Assembly (NCBI RefSeq): GCF_035046485.1
Contig: NC_085137.1
Span: 482,912,252-482,976,251 of the forward strand
DNA length: 64,000 nucleotides
Direction: 5' to 3'
From: Aedes albopictus
Lineage: Eukaryota; Arthropoda; Insecta; Diptera; Culicidae
The translations under genes were made by a program, and so were the position numbers. This document shows positions 10,242-21,398 of the stretch, piece by piece; the stretch's first letter is position 1, and every line of letters starts with the position of its first letter. The notes under the pieces are model-generated. The model was not told where the DNA came from, did not search any database, and worked only from the letters and a program-made list of their open reading frames with translations.

Positions 10242-10460
10242 CAGTGACGTAGCCAGAAATTTGCTCTTGGACGGGTTTTTGACGATCAATGATACTTTTT
10301 TTGTTTTTTTGACCATCACATTTCGAAAACAACAATGTATAATGAGATTCTGTCGTAGTGTCAAAAAGCGTTTTATACTGAAAATTTGTTCCACAAATTT
10401 TGGCTTGGGGGGGGAAGGATCCTAAAGCCGCCCCCCCCCCCCCCCGTTGCTACGCCAGTG
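10242..10460. mobile_element. hAT-type MITE, 219 bp
   Basis: Termini are CAGTGACGTAGCCA (left) and the complement of CACTGGCGTAGCAA (right). Flanks are CATTAACT (10234-10241) and CATTAGCT (10461-10468), a 7/8 match to an 8-bp duplication. A poly-C tract of about 17 bp lies near the right end. The internal words TACTGAAAATTTGTTCCACA and AATTTTGGCT recur at about 14318-14345 in a second, partial copy. Confidence 0.75.
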
Positions 10461-10522
10461 CATTAGCTATAACGGCGCTTAATTCAAATCACTAATTTGA
10501 GGAACAAAATTCATTTCACATC

Positions 10523-10995
10523 TTCTTCTTCTTCTTCTTCTTTGTAGCTCGACGTTCACATTGGAACTTGGCCTGCCTCTCTTCAACTTAGTGTTCTTAG
10601 AGCATTTCACAGTTATTAATTGAAGGGCTTTCTTTTCCTGCCATTGCATGGATTTGTACATTCTTTTTTCTTTTCTATTACGATTGGTGTTTTTCTTTTC
10701 GTATTATGTTATTTGACAGTTCTCAAGATGACCGAAAGTTAATAAAGTAGGTTGAAACGTAAAGAAGAATAAAGAAGGAGTTTTCAATCGTCACCGAAAA
10801 ACACCAATCGTAATAGAAAAGGATAACGTAAACGGTGATCAAAACTACCATAAGAATTTGTACATTGTATGGCAAGTACAATGATACACTATGCCCAGGG
10901 AGTCGAGAAAAGTTTCCCGACTGGAACGAGAATCGAACCCGCCGTCTCCAGATTGGCGATCCATAGCCTCAACCACTAGGCTAACTGGAGACCCC
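10523..10995 (-). mobile_element. tRNA-derived SINE (Feilai-like), interrupted
   Basis: The SINE lies on the minus strand. A tRNA-like head at about 10991-10917 has an A box (TAGCCTAGTGGTTGAGG) and a B box (GGGTTCGATTC); the body then runs leftwards to a CTT-rich tail. The target duplication TTTCACATC is at 10514-10522 and 10996-11004. It is split by an insertion at 10663-10855. The unsplit order can be read from the related copy at 48690. Such elements are transcribed by RNA polymerase III and moved by LINE proteins. Confidence 0.85.
10663..10855. mobile_element. 193-bp insertion within the SINE
   Basis: It is flanked by an 11-bp duplication ATTTGTACATT (10652-10662, 10856-10866). Inside are inverted repeats TTTTCTATTACGATTGGTG (left from about 10671) and CACCAATCGTAATAGAAAA (right to about 10820). 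The unusual duplication length leaves its class open. Confidence 0.7.
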
Positions 10996-11004
10996 TTTCA
11001 CATC

Positions 11005-11470
11005 ATTCAACATAAATTATGCTGCCGAAGTAATGAACTACATACCAAAAAGTAATTGGAACTAGAAGCGGTTACAGAGCAAAGTTAATTTAATTTAACA
11101 TTTGTAGCTAGTTTGCATTTGATTGGAAGTGGTTTCCAAATTTTTGCCGATGGAACCGAAATCATAAATGACAAGTTCAAAATATCACAAAAGAGGCTCA
11201 TGATTTCATATATTTTCGTCATGTTTCTGGAGTACATGCGGCATGGTATTATGGCTTTTTTGCCGATGGAAGCAAAATCATAAACGTTAAGTACAAGTTC
11301 CATGAATAAGGCTTATGATGTCATAAATTTTGGTCTTGATCCAGAGTAGATTTCAAGCACCAAATATAAAAAAAAAACTATGTTGAAGCAAAACTCATCA
11401 TGATATCATGCCGATTTTTTATGGCGTATTTCTATAACATAAAAAAACACTAATCGCCCAATCATGATGC
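11005..11470. repeat. Degenerate direct repeat, about 118-bp period
   Basis: TTTTTGCCGATGGAA, followed by CATAA and an ATGATTTCAT/ATGATGTCAT block, occurs near 11142 and again near 11260. No coding frame. Confidence 0.45.
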
Positions 11471-11663
11471 ATTTTGCCAGATCCGGGTTCCGCATTTTTA
11501 CCCGTGTGCCGGTGAAAAAGAACAGCCACATTTTCACCATTTATAAATGCTCCTAAGGACTTATTAGGTATATTTGAGGAAAACAGGAAACAATATGAAA
11601 AGTTATTTCAGGGAGTATCCACTAGTTGGTAGCTTATGGATATTTTAAAGAACTTGTATACTA

Positions 11664-11952
11664 GGCCGTTCATAATTTTACAAAAATTGGAAATGTTAAA
11701 AATTCGTTTTAGCTAAACAATGATCGTGTCAAAATTTGAAGTCCGTACCGAATGTACTTAGAATTGCGATATCTCTAAGCTTTTTTGTCAATAACTCAAA
11801 AACAAGTACGGATATCGCAATTGGCTGGGACCACTTAGGGCTTCAATGAGATACGGACTTCAAATTTAAACACGATCATTTTTTAGCTGAAACGACCATT
11901 TTCCAATAACGAACTTTGAACATTTCCATGTTTTGCAAAATAAGGGATGGCC
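11664..11952. mobile_element. Palindromic MITE with GGCC ends, 289 bp
   Basis: The left arm starts GGCCGTTCATAATTTTACAA. The right arm is the complement of GGCCATCCCTTATTTTGCAA. Inversion continues through ATGATCGTGT...AAATTTGAAGTCCGTA on each side, so most of the element folds back. No clear target duplication. Confidence 0.7.
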
Positions 11953-12169
11953 CATTTGTCGTAATTGGGAGAATCATAAAATTTGTTATACTCATTCCAA
12001 AAAATGGCATCCAGTTTTGGAAGCATTGGCTGCGAAATTTAAGATGTATTTCATAATAAAAATACAAATAATATTTCTTGACTCAGTTTTACAACTTATT
12101 TCTTGAAAAATTGTCATTCCTAATTTACTAATTATTTCCTGTTCTAAAAACAGGCATGAGTATTCAGTA

Positions 12170-12385
12170 TGACCATGCTCAAGAAGACGGGTTCGAATCC
12201 CGGTCTGTCCAGGAACTTTTCTTAATGGAAATTTCCTTGACTTCCTTGGGCATAGAGTAGGCTTCGTGCTTGCCATACACATGCAAAATGGTGATTGGCA
12301 GAGGAAGCTCTCAGTTAATAACTGTGGAAGTGCTCATAGAAGCAGGCTTTATCCGAGTTGGCACGTTACATCAAAAAGAATAAAG
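12170..12385 (+). mobile_element. tRNA-derived SINE (Feilai-like)
   Basis: The tRNA-like B box GGGTTCGAATCCCGG sits near 12189. The body shares words with the other Feilai-like copies (TTGGGCATAGAGTAGGCTTC, ATGCAAAATGGT, CAGTTAATAACTGTGGAAGT). The 5' end is approximate and no clean target duplication was found. Confidence 0.7.
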
Positions 12386-13420
12386 GCAACAAATCGCCGT
12401 AGCTGTGTCCTTTTTCAATCACGATCGTAAGGAATCAATTCGAAAATATCTGGACTCCGCTTGGCCACGCTTCGCCGGGGTAATGATCTTCAAATTGGGC
12501 GATTACCTACCTCGTGAGATACATTCCAAATGCAAGAAGACATTCGGCCGCGTGCCTTGGCACAAACTGACCTCGAAATACCAATCAGTCATAGTCGAAA
12601 GTTTCGATGGCCACAGACGCCGCCGTGACAAACCATGCAAACCCCCGGTGCGGTGCTTTCTATTGACGGACGACCACCATTGTGGGTTGGTAGCGCGTGC
12701 ACCATTCCATTATCTTAATTGGGGTTATGTGACCAGAATCGGTTCGCGCGTGTCATCGCTCGCGGATCGAATCGGATTCTCCTCCCGTGAATGGCGAGCG
12801 GACAAGCGATTACGCGATAAACGGTATGCGCGAATTGTTTAGTGGCGCCTCAGCGCCGCGCGCCACACTGGTCATCGTCGCACTGTCGCCTCACTTCGTT
12901 GTATCACCACGCGTAAACACTCCGCGGTCACACGCCTCCGAAACGATCGGATCGGATCGGATCGCTCGGGTTACGATCGGCCATGGTCAAATTTAATTGC
13001 TGTGTGGTGTGCCCGCCCGGCGGCCTGGCCCGGCCGCTCGCTCCGTTTCGGGTGGTGGACTTTCGACAGTTCGCCGACATGATTCAATCGGTCGGTCGAT
13101 CGGCTGGTCGTCGGTCGCAGGAAATCCGATGAAAGCTTTGCCCAATTAAAGGCCCGTTTGTTGTTTCAGTTTTCGCAAACTGGGTCAACCCATTTGCTAC
13201 TCGGTGTCATTGATCGGAACGGATCGGGCCTAACCGCGCATATGCCGTGTGCGGTTTGACCCAGCAAGTAACAAGAAACATTGGATTGATGGAGAACTGT
13301 TCCTGCAGCTTTAGCGCGGAAAGATGATTGAGTCGTTTAAGACCAATTGATGGCGGGTATCTGATTTCCGATCTGAGATTATGATCACCGTTTGGCTCGT
13401 CGTGGATGAGGTCTTGGAGA
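12386..13420. other. Non-repetitive GC-rich island, function unknown
   Basis: Markedly richer in G+C and CpG than its neighbours, with no resemblance to the window's repeats. It includes GATCGGATCGGATC clusters (about 12950) and GGTCGGTCGATCGG/GTCGTCGGTCG (about 13091-13118). A 145-codon ORF (12405-12842) shows no recognisable domain and is Arg/Lys/His-rich in a way that follows base composition, so I do not call it a gene. It may be a promoter, enhancer or non-coding first exon. Confidence 0.4.
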
Positions 13421-13625
13421 TTGTCTCGTGTATAGGCAATTTTTCAACCGTGTGAAATAATGCTCAAATGGAGAATTGAAAATCATGAAGTATGATTGGA
13501 CAACGATTGTGGAAAAGCTACCAAAATGTTTGTAGATTAACCCTGTCGTGACAAACCAGGACATTTGTGCTGTTGAGCAATAAAGTTCTGCATAATACTT
13601 TCATATGTAAATTCTTTGTTTTATG

Positions 13626-13800
13626 TAATGTTCTTCTTCTTGGCATGACTTCCTCACTGGGACAAAGCCTGCTTCTCATCGTAGTGTTCTGTGATCACTA
13701 CCACAGTTATTAACTGAGACCTACCTCTGCCAATGACCATTTTGCATTTGTGTATCGTGTGACAGGCACGAAGATAATCTATGTTCAAGGAAGTCAAGGA
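13626..13800 (-). mobile_element. Feilai-like SINE fragment
   Basis: Minus-orientation body of the SINE family (TTCTTCTTCTTGGCATGACT, CACAGTTATTAACTGAGA, GACCATTTTGCATTTGTGTA). The tRNA-like head is not evident, so the copy is incomplete. Confidence 0.7.
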
Positions 13801-14879
13801 TGCTGAATAGCTACCCTCACCTTTACAGCTGTGGCCATGGGGGGCCTACGATTTATGTGATGTAAATTATTTTATTAATCGAGTCATTGCTTAGGCGCTG
13901 TCCATAAGCTACGTAGACCTAGACGTAGACTCATTTTTGGCCATCCCAGACCCCCTCCTCCCCCCCCCCGTTGACTTTGTATAAATTGTAGATATTTGTG
14001 AAAAAGTTTTATCTATCGTAAGGTCAATCTTACTGTTCGAGAACAAGCGATTACGGCACTGCACTACCTACCTAATTGATTCCGTTCTTTTTGTTTTTAT
14101 ACGTGCTCACTTCTAACAAAAAATACAAAAAATGTGAAATAAAACAAGCAACGCATCAATTCAGTAGGATGAAAAGGGAAGCACGGGGAACCTACAACCA
14201 TTTTTGTTTTAATATATATTTTTTTTTTTGAGAGCTGCATTTCCAATATTCTGGGCACAGAAATACGGCTGTCACCTCAACCAAATAGCAATTTTTTTTG
14301 TCAGAAAAGGGTTTTATTCTGAAAATTTCTTCCACAAATTTTGGCTCTGGCGGGTGGGGTTTAACCCTAACACTTCCTCCCCCTGGCAATGCCACTGAAT
14401 TCACATGATGTCTTTCGGCATCATATGTTAATGACGTAACGAACAAATCACGCCTAACTTTTGAAAAAGGCCAAATATTTTCGCAAACTAACACATTCCT
14501 GCTCCTTTAGTGCCTATCGTGGCCTAACCCTATCCAACCTTTCAAACCAATATGGCTTCAAATTTCTCTTCTTCTTCTTCATTGCCTCTGGAACAGAGTA
14601 AACGTCAAGCGCTGCCTGTTGATGTTATTATAAGTCAGGCAACCATCCATAAACCACGTAGAGGGGAAGGGATCTGGTCAAAGTCTACGCTCCAAACAAA
14701 GTTTCAAATTTTTGTAGGAACAAAAGTCTACGAGGTCTACGTGATTTATTATTTTGCTGGGATTGTTCCAGGAAATTATGCTGAGGTTTATGCGGCCGAA
14801 CTTTAGACAACACAGATTCGCATCGGGTCAAATTCTACTATACTCTGGTCTACGAGGCGAATACGGTCCTCGTCACCGT
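13801..14879. other. Non-coding DNA with repeat fragments
   Basis: It holds a GTCCATAAGCTACGTAGAC motif near 13900 of the kind seen at many insect repeat ends, a poly-C run near 13960, and a partial copy (about 14300-14397, ending in the complement of CAGTGGCATTGCC) of the hAT MITE at 10242. The ORF at 14552 has no domain and is not called. Confidence 0.45.
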
Positions 14880-15535
14880 GGAGTTGGTTTCCTGCTCAGC
14901 GCTCACGCCCACGCTGAAGTGGGAACCTTTCAATGAGACATGGGTTTCCCGTGATAGCGTCACGGAAAATCAAATCGACCACATCTGCATCAGCCGAAAA
15001 TGGAGACGGAGCCTTCTTGATGTGCGGAAGAAATGTAGCGCCGACATTGCGTCCGACCATCATCTCCTAATCGGCGAGATCCGACTGCGCATTGCTAGAA
15101 TCCATCGACAGAAGGAGAAAATTGGGCGCCGGTTCAACGCACGCCGAGTGGAAGACGCTGCGGTGAAAAGGTCTTCGTCGAGGACCTAGAGAACCGTGCT
15201 GCGGAGATTCCGGAAGGTGGAAGCATAGAAGATCAATGCATTGCAATGCAACGCATTGCAATGGAGCGTCATCAAGAACGCATTCATCAACACCAGTGGA
15301 AGATAGAAGAACGAAGGAACGCCAAAGCTGCGATAGAGCGAGCGAAAACACGAGGGGTCAAAGCCGTAGCCCGTCAGCGCCATTCGGCTCTCGAGAAGGA
15401 AGTGAAACGCCCATGTAGGCGGGACAGAAGAGCGTGGGCAGACTCTCATTGCAGGAGATAGAAACAGCCATCCGTAGCATGAACAGAGCCCCGGGGGTCG
15501 ATCGCATTTCATACGAGATGCTTAAAGCTGGCCCC
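14880..15535 (+). pseudogene. RTE-clade retrotransposon relic (endonuclease to RT start)
   Basis: Three frames together show the C-terminal part of an apurinic-type endonuclease (TWVSRDSVTENQIDHICIS, then DIASDHHLL, about 14935-15080), a basic coiled linker (about 15190-15460) and the start of a reverse transcriptase (IETAIRSMNRAPGVDRISYE, about 15455-15520). The ENQIDHI and SDHH motifs carry the catalytic/metal-site residues of this nuclease family. Frameshifts and a stop (about 15188) break it. It is older and more decayed than the copies at 7762 and 57231; the exact family link is inferred. Confidence 0.8.
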
Positions 15536-15781
15536 ATAGTATCTGCACAAGTGGAAGTGGAGCGTAGACCACACTCTACGCAGGAGCAGAAGCGATATCT
15601 GCAAGCAAGCGTTAGATTGGTACCCAGTAGGATATCGCAGCAGAGGCTCATTGCGGAAAACAAGGAAGTCGACAGAAATTTTACCTCGCCACAGGTCAAG
15701 GCGATGATGGCGGGCATTTGCTAAGGATGGAGATCATTCAATTCGACTCTCTGAACCGCCATAAGTGCTCAGGACTGAAAG
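15536..15781. other. Short non-coding stretch after the RTE relic
   Basis: A short open frame continues to 15724 but no longer resembles reverse transcriptase. I see no gene. Confidence 0.4.
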
Positions 15782-17744
15782 TACCGTACAACGGGGTAAC
15801 TTTGATAGTTTTTCAGCAAATTTCCTTAATATTTTTCCATGTTACAGTATTTCCCCTAGTTTTATATTTTTAAAACAAGTACTGGAGTACCAGTTATCAA
15901 TTACAATCGAAAGATCCGATGATTTTAAATATTTTGGATGACTCTTAATTTTTCATATGAGTGAGAATCATATTTTCATTTTGGGGTAATTTTGATAGTA
16001 CCCTGAAAAACACAACAAATCTTAAAAAATAATCACTTATTGAAAGCGTAGGAGTCAGAACATGATGAAAGAATCCTTATGGAATATATTAAATTGAATT
16101 TTCATATGAAAATATGGATTTTTTTTACAAATTTCTACATACAAAAATTAGTTTTTGGAGTACTGAGTGAGAAACACAGTGGGTTTAGCTATCAAAAATC
16201 ATTATCTTTGCAAAAAATATATTTTTATCGGTACATCAACATATGATTACACCGTGTCCAAGTTCTCATACAAAATCAAACTCAATTCATTTCCCATCTG
16301 TAATTGGGATTTTTAAAATAAATCTATTTTTTGAAAGGCCATCTAATACTGATCAAATACAGCATATGTTTTGGAACTAATTGTCCTTTATCCTCTCTGC
16401 TGATCGCTTATGTGTCGTAAGTTCATTTCAGCTGGCACGCACGCCATTTCATGGAAATTTCGTCTCATTTCAATGAGTAATGGTATTAAGTTAAAACAAA
16501 TTAGGATCCTGTCATCAACATTGCTAGTAGCAACTATGAACAGAAGAGAAAAAATATAAGGTTCTGTTATGGTGAAGTACGAAGCCGTTTTATTTTGAGC
16601 AAAATAAAACGTAAATTAAACAAAAATGTCCATCTACCTGTTTCAATGAGTTTTGTTGTGTTAAAGAAGGCTGGCTGCATCTTGTCTTGTTGATTCATAC
16701 TATTCTTACTTCTAAGACATGCTATATTCCTACTGTGGTAAATTTTGGGCAGAAATTACGTTCTATGATGTTTATATTTAAATATAACGATCATTTTCAA
16801 AGAAATTTGCCCAAGTTGAGCTTACTTACAAATTTCTTACCACATCATCACTAAAATTGTATTATTTTAGCCTTAGTATATCCACTTGGTACAATACTTG
16901 GAATAAAAACTCAAAATTTAACCTTATGGACTTTATTTAGCTATCGTAGAATCAAAAACTTGTCTAACAGTTTCCTTGCGTGCCGGAGCAAACAGATTTC
17001 AGAAAACGGAAGTGAATTGCTAGGCTTCTAAAAACAAATAGAAAATAAGGTTATTCTAAATCGTATGCTTTATTTATTCAGTATTATGTGGCCCTTCAAT
17101 ACATGCATTTATTTTGAAAATAAAAATCACAGATGTGAAATAAAATTATATTTTCTAAATCTGTATTTTGTATGAGAACTTATTGGACACGGTGTACATA
17201 CTTTTCATGGTAGTTCTCTTTATATGGGTTGTTTTTGAATGTTTTATAAAAAAAAATTGAACACAACAGATTTAAATACATGAAATTACAAGGGCATTGC
17301 ATACTTTTGGGCGTTTATCGATGTATGGTGACTAATGTCCCAATTTTCAAAATTGGTTCCAGTTCGTAAAAGCAGACTTCGTTAAGAGATTCAAGGCCAG
17401 AATTGGAATCTACTATGATGGATCTATTCAGAATAAGAGGCCATTCATTGAAAAAATAGTTTAAACGAAGTCGTACAGCAGATTGTTTGAAGGGATTGAC
17501 AAATGACAAAAATATCAACAGTTTTTATTTTTTACCCAAAAAGTTGAATATAAACTCGGTTTTAAAAATACGTTAATACGAAATTCGAAAATATGTTTAA
17601 GATGGACTTTGATATGTATAGTTTTGATCTACGTTTCCCTTTTTCTTAACTGATTTAAGGAATCATAGTTATAAGAAAAACTATACAATGCCTGTCGCAC
17701 TATCAAATTTACCCGCATTATCAAAGATACCACATTTTACGGTA
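15782..17744. mobile_element. TACCGTA-ended TIR element holding a second element
   Basis: The left end TACCGTACAACGGGGTAACT and the right end (complement of TACCGTAAAATG..., to 17744) share TACCGTA and a following TTTGATA...GGGTAA block. The terminal style resembles the MITE at 19884. It is interrupted by the complete CACCGTGTCC element at 16250-17194. No transposase frame is visible. Confidence 0.6.
16250..17194. mobile_element. Tc1/mariner-type TIR element, copy A (945 bp)
   Basis: The termini CACCGTGTCCAA... and ...TTGGACACGGTG are flanked by TA (16248-16249, 17195-17196). The inversion extends through TTCTCATACAAAA and further. It has no ORF for a transposase. Copy B (34035-35255) is homologous along its length in the opposite orientation. 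Comparing the two exposes an extra MITE in copy B. Confidence 0.85.
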
Positions 17745-18480
17745 AGTAAATTTATGCAGTACATTTTCTGCTGGGATGACCTCAGAAGTGCCACCGTTTC
17801 TTCCAGGATTTCTTCAAAATGGTTTTAGAGATTGCGCCATAAGTACTTCTTAGTAATTCTCTTAGAATTCCTATTGAAAACCCCTCAGGAATCCGTGGAT
17901 TTCTCCAGAAATTCTTGCTGTGATTCCTCCAGGAATCAAACATTTTTCCTTAAATTACTCCGCAGATTAATCCAGAAATGTACATTGAGATTTTCCTAGG
18001 GATTCTTTCAGAATATTCTTTAATGATAGTTTCAGGATTTTTTGCTGGGATTTCCCTAAAAATTCTACCGGGGATTTGTTTTATAAAACTCTATTGGTGC
18101 CTCTCCAGAAATTACTCAAATAATGTATCCAGGAATTCCTCAGGGGGTTTCTCTAGGATAAGGCCTATAGATTTCCCTAGGTTTCCTCCGTTAATTTCTC
18201 CAGGAAATTTAGTTTTTTATTGTGATAAGCGTACTTTTCCGCCACTTTTCCGTTTGTCCTTAACATGTATTTTAACTTTAGAGCTCAAAACAATGTTTAC
18301 CCAATTCTTTTATGAGGAAACAAACCATCATTGTATTGCAAAAACTCAAATACAGATTTTTCACTCAAAACCCAACCAATGGGACACAGAAATACAGCTG
18401 TTACTCTGCAATAGATACATTAAAATTGTTCGAATTTGGTCTAAAAACATTTTAAGATGTGTTCATTTCACCTACAAAAC
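17745..18480. other. Degenerate 'ccaggaattcctcc' repeats, then unique DNA
   Basis: 17770-18215 consists of loose TTCCTCCAGGAATTC-type units. 18216-18480 is unremarkable AT-rich sequence. A 188-codon ORF from 17978 crosses from this repeat into a SINE and MITE and is therefore spurious. Confidence 0.55.
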
Positions 18481-18493
18481 TTCATGTGAATCG

Positions 18494-18890
18494 TGGAGCG
18501 AACCTGGTACACTGAAACCTCCATTTAAGTCGATGCATGGCTGATCGAAAATAATTTTTACCATGCAGGCAATGACAAAACTATAGACTTTTATATTTTT
18601 AACACTTCGCATGACAAAGGAGTTTTGTCAAAAAATATAAAACTGTATATTTTTGTCATTGCCTGTACGGTAAAAATTATTTTCGATCAGCCATGCATCG
18701 ACTTAAATGGAGGTTTCAGTGTATGATGGTTAGAACACTTGGCTATCACGCCGAGGACTTGGGATCGAATCCCACTCCCGACAAACTTGCAAAATGTGAG
18801 TTCTTCCTTCGGAAGGGAAGTAAAGCGTGGGTCCCGAGATGAACTAGCCTAGGGCTCAAAATCTCGTTAATACAGATAAATAAATAATAG
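18494..18890 (+). mobile_element. tRNA-derived SINE split by a MITE
   Basis: A 13-bp duplication TTCATGTGAATCG (18481-18493, 18891-18903) brackets a SINE whose head reads GGAGCGAACCTGG and, beyond the inserted MITE, TGATGGTTAGAACAC...GGATCGAATCCCACTCCCGA (A and B boxes). An uninterrupted relative lies at 44455-44624. The 3' part ends in AATAAATAAATA. Confidence 0.9.
18510..18721. mobile_element. Palindromic TA-inserting MITE, 212 bp
   Basis: The arms start CACTGAAACCTCCATTTAAG and are near-perfect inversions of at least 50 bp through GGCTGATCGAAAATAATTTT. The flanking TA pair is at 18508-18509 and 18722-18723. The insertion sits in the A-box region of the SINE. The related SINE at 44455 shows the unoccupied site. 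Confidence 0.9.
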
Positions 18891-18903
18891 TTCATGTGAA
18901 TCG

Positions 18904-19698
18904 GTGCAGTACTTTTTGATGTAGCAATGAAAGAGTAGAATGTGTGCTTTTGAATTTTGTACAGTCCTCAGTTTAGCTTGTCAGCGCTGTAACTTTTGAA
19001 TTTAACAAAGGAAATGGCTGAGATTTTGAACACAAACCTCTCAATCTACATTTGTTGCATAGGCAAAATTTCAAAAAAAAAAATCGATACTCCCTCAATA
19101 ATTCTGTAGTCGAAACGTGTATTGGGACTGAACGTGATTATAGCCTCTCAGTCAGCAATTAGACAGCACCCTTCATTGTTTCGATTGTACTATTGAAAGT
19201 ACTATACCAATAATCTTGCAATTTTGCAGGCATAATATACACATAATCAACTACGTTCTGTGAAAATTTCACGAAAATTTACGGAGAAATTCAAAAGTTA
19301 TGAGTAGGCAAACATCGCACATGAAAAACACGAAACATTTACACTAACACTCACCCCTATTAACACCAGTAGGTTTCAAACCAATTGATCAAAGTTGATG
19401 AAATTTTGCAAGAAAGTGTCTCTATAAGTACCATAACTGCTTTCATAATTATCATCACGGAACTTTGAACTTTAGCGTAAAAGAACCATCTATTATGCGA
19501 ATGAAAATTGGTCATGATTGTACAAAATGCTTAAAACACGTCTGTTTGATTTTCATCCACAGTTAAAAGTAATGCATCGATTTTTATGAAATTTTTCACA
19601 AACAATAAACATACACCAAAGCGTTCTTAGTCAATTATTGGGCGAATTTTATCGATTCATTACAGCACTACAGTCGTACTTCTGTGACCCGATTATTG
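18904..19698. other. AT-rich DNA, no gene seen
   Basis: It contains several AAAATTTCAC/GTAACTTTTGAAT-like words typical of decayed repeats. No boundary or ORF supported. Confidence 0.4.
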
Positions 19699-19883
19699 CG
19701 GGTACAGGCTTAATGAACAAAAACAAAATTGAAATAAATCAGGGTCGCCTAATTTTCCGGAAAACTTCAGTGGAAAACCAACATTTTCTACAGAGACCAC
19801 CTACTTTGAAAAATCATAACTCAAGAACGAAGCATCGTAGACACAATGTTTTTTTGAGAAATCATAAGCAAATTTTCTCAGTA

Positions 19884-20100
19884 CCGTCGTACGGGGTGAC
19901 ATTGGGCCTAGAGGGTAACATTGGTCCATCGATCCCACGGATTCAATATAAGTCAGAGAATCCGACGGTGGATGCAAAGTATCTTAGAATTATGTATTCT
20001 AGTAGTTCAGCACACAATATGTATTCCCGCCGTATTCTAAACGTACGGAATAGTGGCCCAATGTTACCCCACTTTGGCCCAATGACACCCCGCACGACGG
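19884..20100. mobile_element. MITE in the left arm of the foldback
   Basis: The termini CCGTCGTACGGGGTGACATT and the complement of CCGTCGTGCGGGGTGTCATT are flanked by TA (19882-19883, 20101-20102). The opposite arm of the foldback reads straight through the corresponding point (CTCAGCAATTGG against CTCAG-TA-GTTG), giving an internal empty site. A 161-codon ORF across the junctions is spurious. Confidence 0.85.
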
Positions 20101-21363
20101 TAGTTGAAAAAAATACAAAATGAAAATTGTTTTCCACAAAATTTTCCACTGTTGAGGAAAATCCGTTGAAAAAGTCGGAAAAACTATTTTCGCACTCCGG
20201 GAAAATTCTATAAAAAAATATTTTGGGAAGGGAATTACATAAGCTATATTCTGTAAAATTTTCAAGATGTAGTTTTCCTCCGTTCCTGAGTTATGACCAA
20301 TTTTGTGCAAATTAATAACCAAGACGGTCGAAAATCAACCAACTTCTGGACCATTTCCACAAAATTGGTCATAACTCAGGAACGGAGAAAAACCACATCT
20401 TGAAAATTTTACAGAATAAAGCTTATGTTATTCCCTCCCAAAAAAAATTTTTTTTAGAATTTTTCCGGACTTCAAAAATAGTTTTTTCGACTTTTCCAAC
20501 CGATTTTCCTCAACAGTGGAAAATTAAGTGGAAAACAATTTTCATTTTGAATTTTTTTTTTGGATTGCTGAGAAAATTTTCTTACGATTTCACAAGAAAA
20601 CATTGTCTTGCTTCGTTCTTAAGTTATGATTTAAAAAAAAAAACGGCTCATATAGCACATCTACAAAATTTACACAAAATTGGTCATAACTCAGGAACGG
20701 AGAAAACCCACATCTTGAAAATTTCTCAGAATATAGCTTATGTAATTCCCTTCCAAAAATATTTTTTTTAGAATTTTCCAGGAGTGCAATAATAGTTTTT
20801 CCGACTTTTCCAACCGATTTTCCTCAACAGTAGAAAATTTAGTGGAAAACAATTATCATTTTGAATTTTTTTTTGGATTGCTGAGAAAATTTTCTTACGA
20901 TTTCACAAGAAAACATTGTCTTGCTTCGTTCTTAAGTTATGATTTAAAAAAAAAACGGCTCATATAGCACATCTACAAAATTTACACAAAATTGGTCATA
21001 ACTCAGGAACGGAGAAAACCCACATCTTGAAAGATTCTCAGAATATAGCTTATGTAATTCCCTTCCAAAAATATTTTTTTTAGAATTTTCTCGGAGTGCA
21101 ATAATAGTTTTTCCGACTTTTCCAACGGATTTTCCTCAACAGTGGAAAATTTTGTGGAAAACTATTTTCATTTTGTATTTTTTTCCAATTGCTGAGAAAA
21201 TTTGCTAATGATTTCACTAAAAAACATTATTGTGTCTACGATGCTTCGTTCTTGAGTTATGATTTTTTAAAGTAGGTGGTGTCTGTGGAAAATGTTGGTT
21301 TTCCATTGGAGTTTTCCGAAAAACTAGGCGACCCGGTTTTTTTTTTCAATTTTGTTTATGTTC

Positions 21364-21382
21364 ATATATATATATATATATT
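21364..21382. repeat. (TA)n microsatellite
   Basis: About nine AT dinucleotides in the right arm of the foldback; absent from the left arm. Confidence 0.8.
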
Positions 21383-21398
21383 TATGAACCCTACCTGT

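Larger units (their letters stand above)
19699..21398. mobile_element. Large foldback element with internal tandem repeats
   Basis: The left arm (from GTACAGGCTTAATGAACA, about 19697) is inverted in the right arm (about 20990-21398, ending near ACCCTACCTGTG). Pairing includes GGGTCGCCTA, AAAACCAACATTTTC, CATAACTCAAGAACGAAGCA and the CCACTGTTGAGGAAAATC block. The left arm is split by a MITE. The middle holds a unit that starts ACAAAATTGGTCATAACTCA and repeats at 20359, 20674 and 20986 (period about 313 bp). It is non-coding; superfamily unknown. Confidence 0.75.

Noticed and set aside
12405..12842. 145-codon ORF on the plus strand
   Set aside because: No domain, composition follows the GC-rich island, and its start lies at the edge of a SINE.
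17978..18544. 188-codon ORF
   Set aside because: Runs from degenerate repeat through unique DNA into a SINE and MITE; the frame has no biological boundary.
19638..20123. 161-codon ORF
   Set aside because: Crosses both ends of the MITE at 19884-20100 inside a foldback arm.
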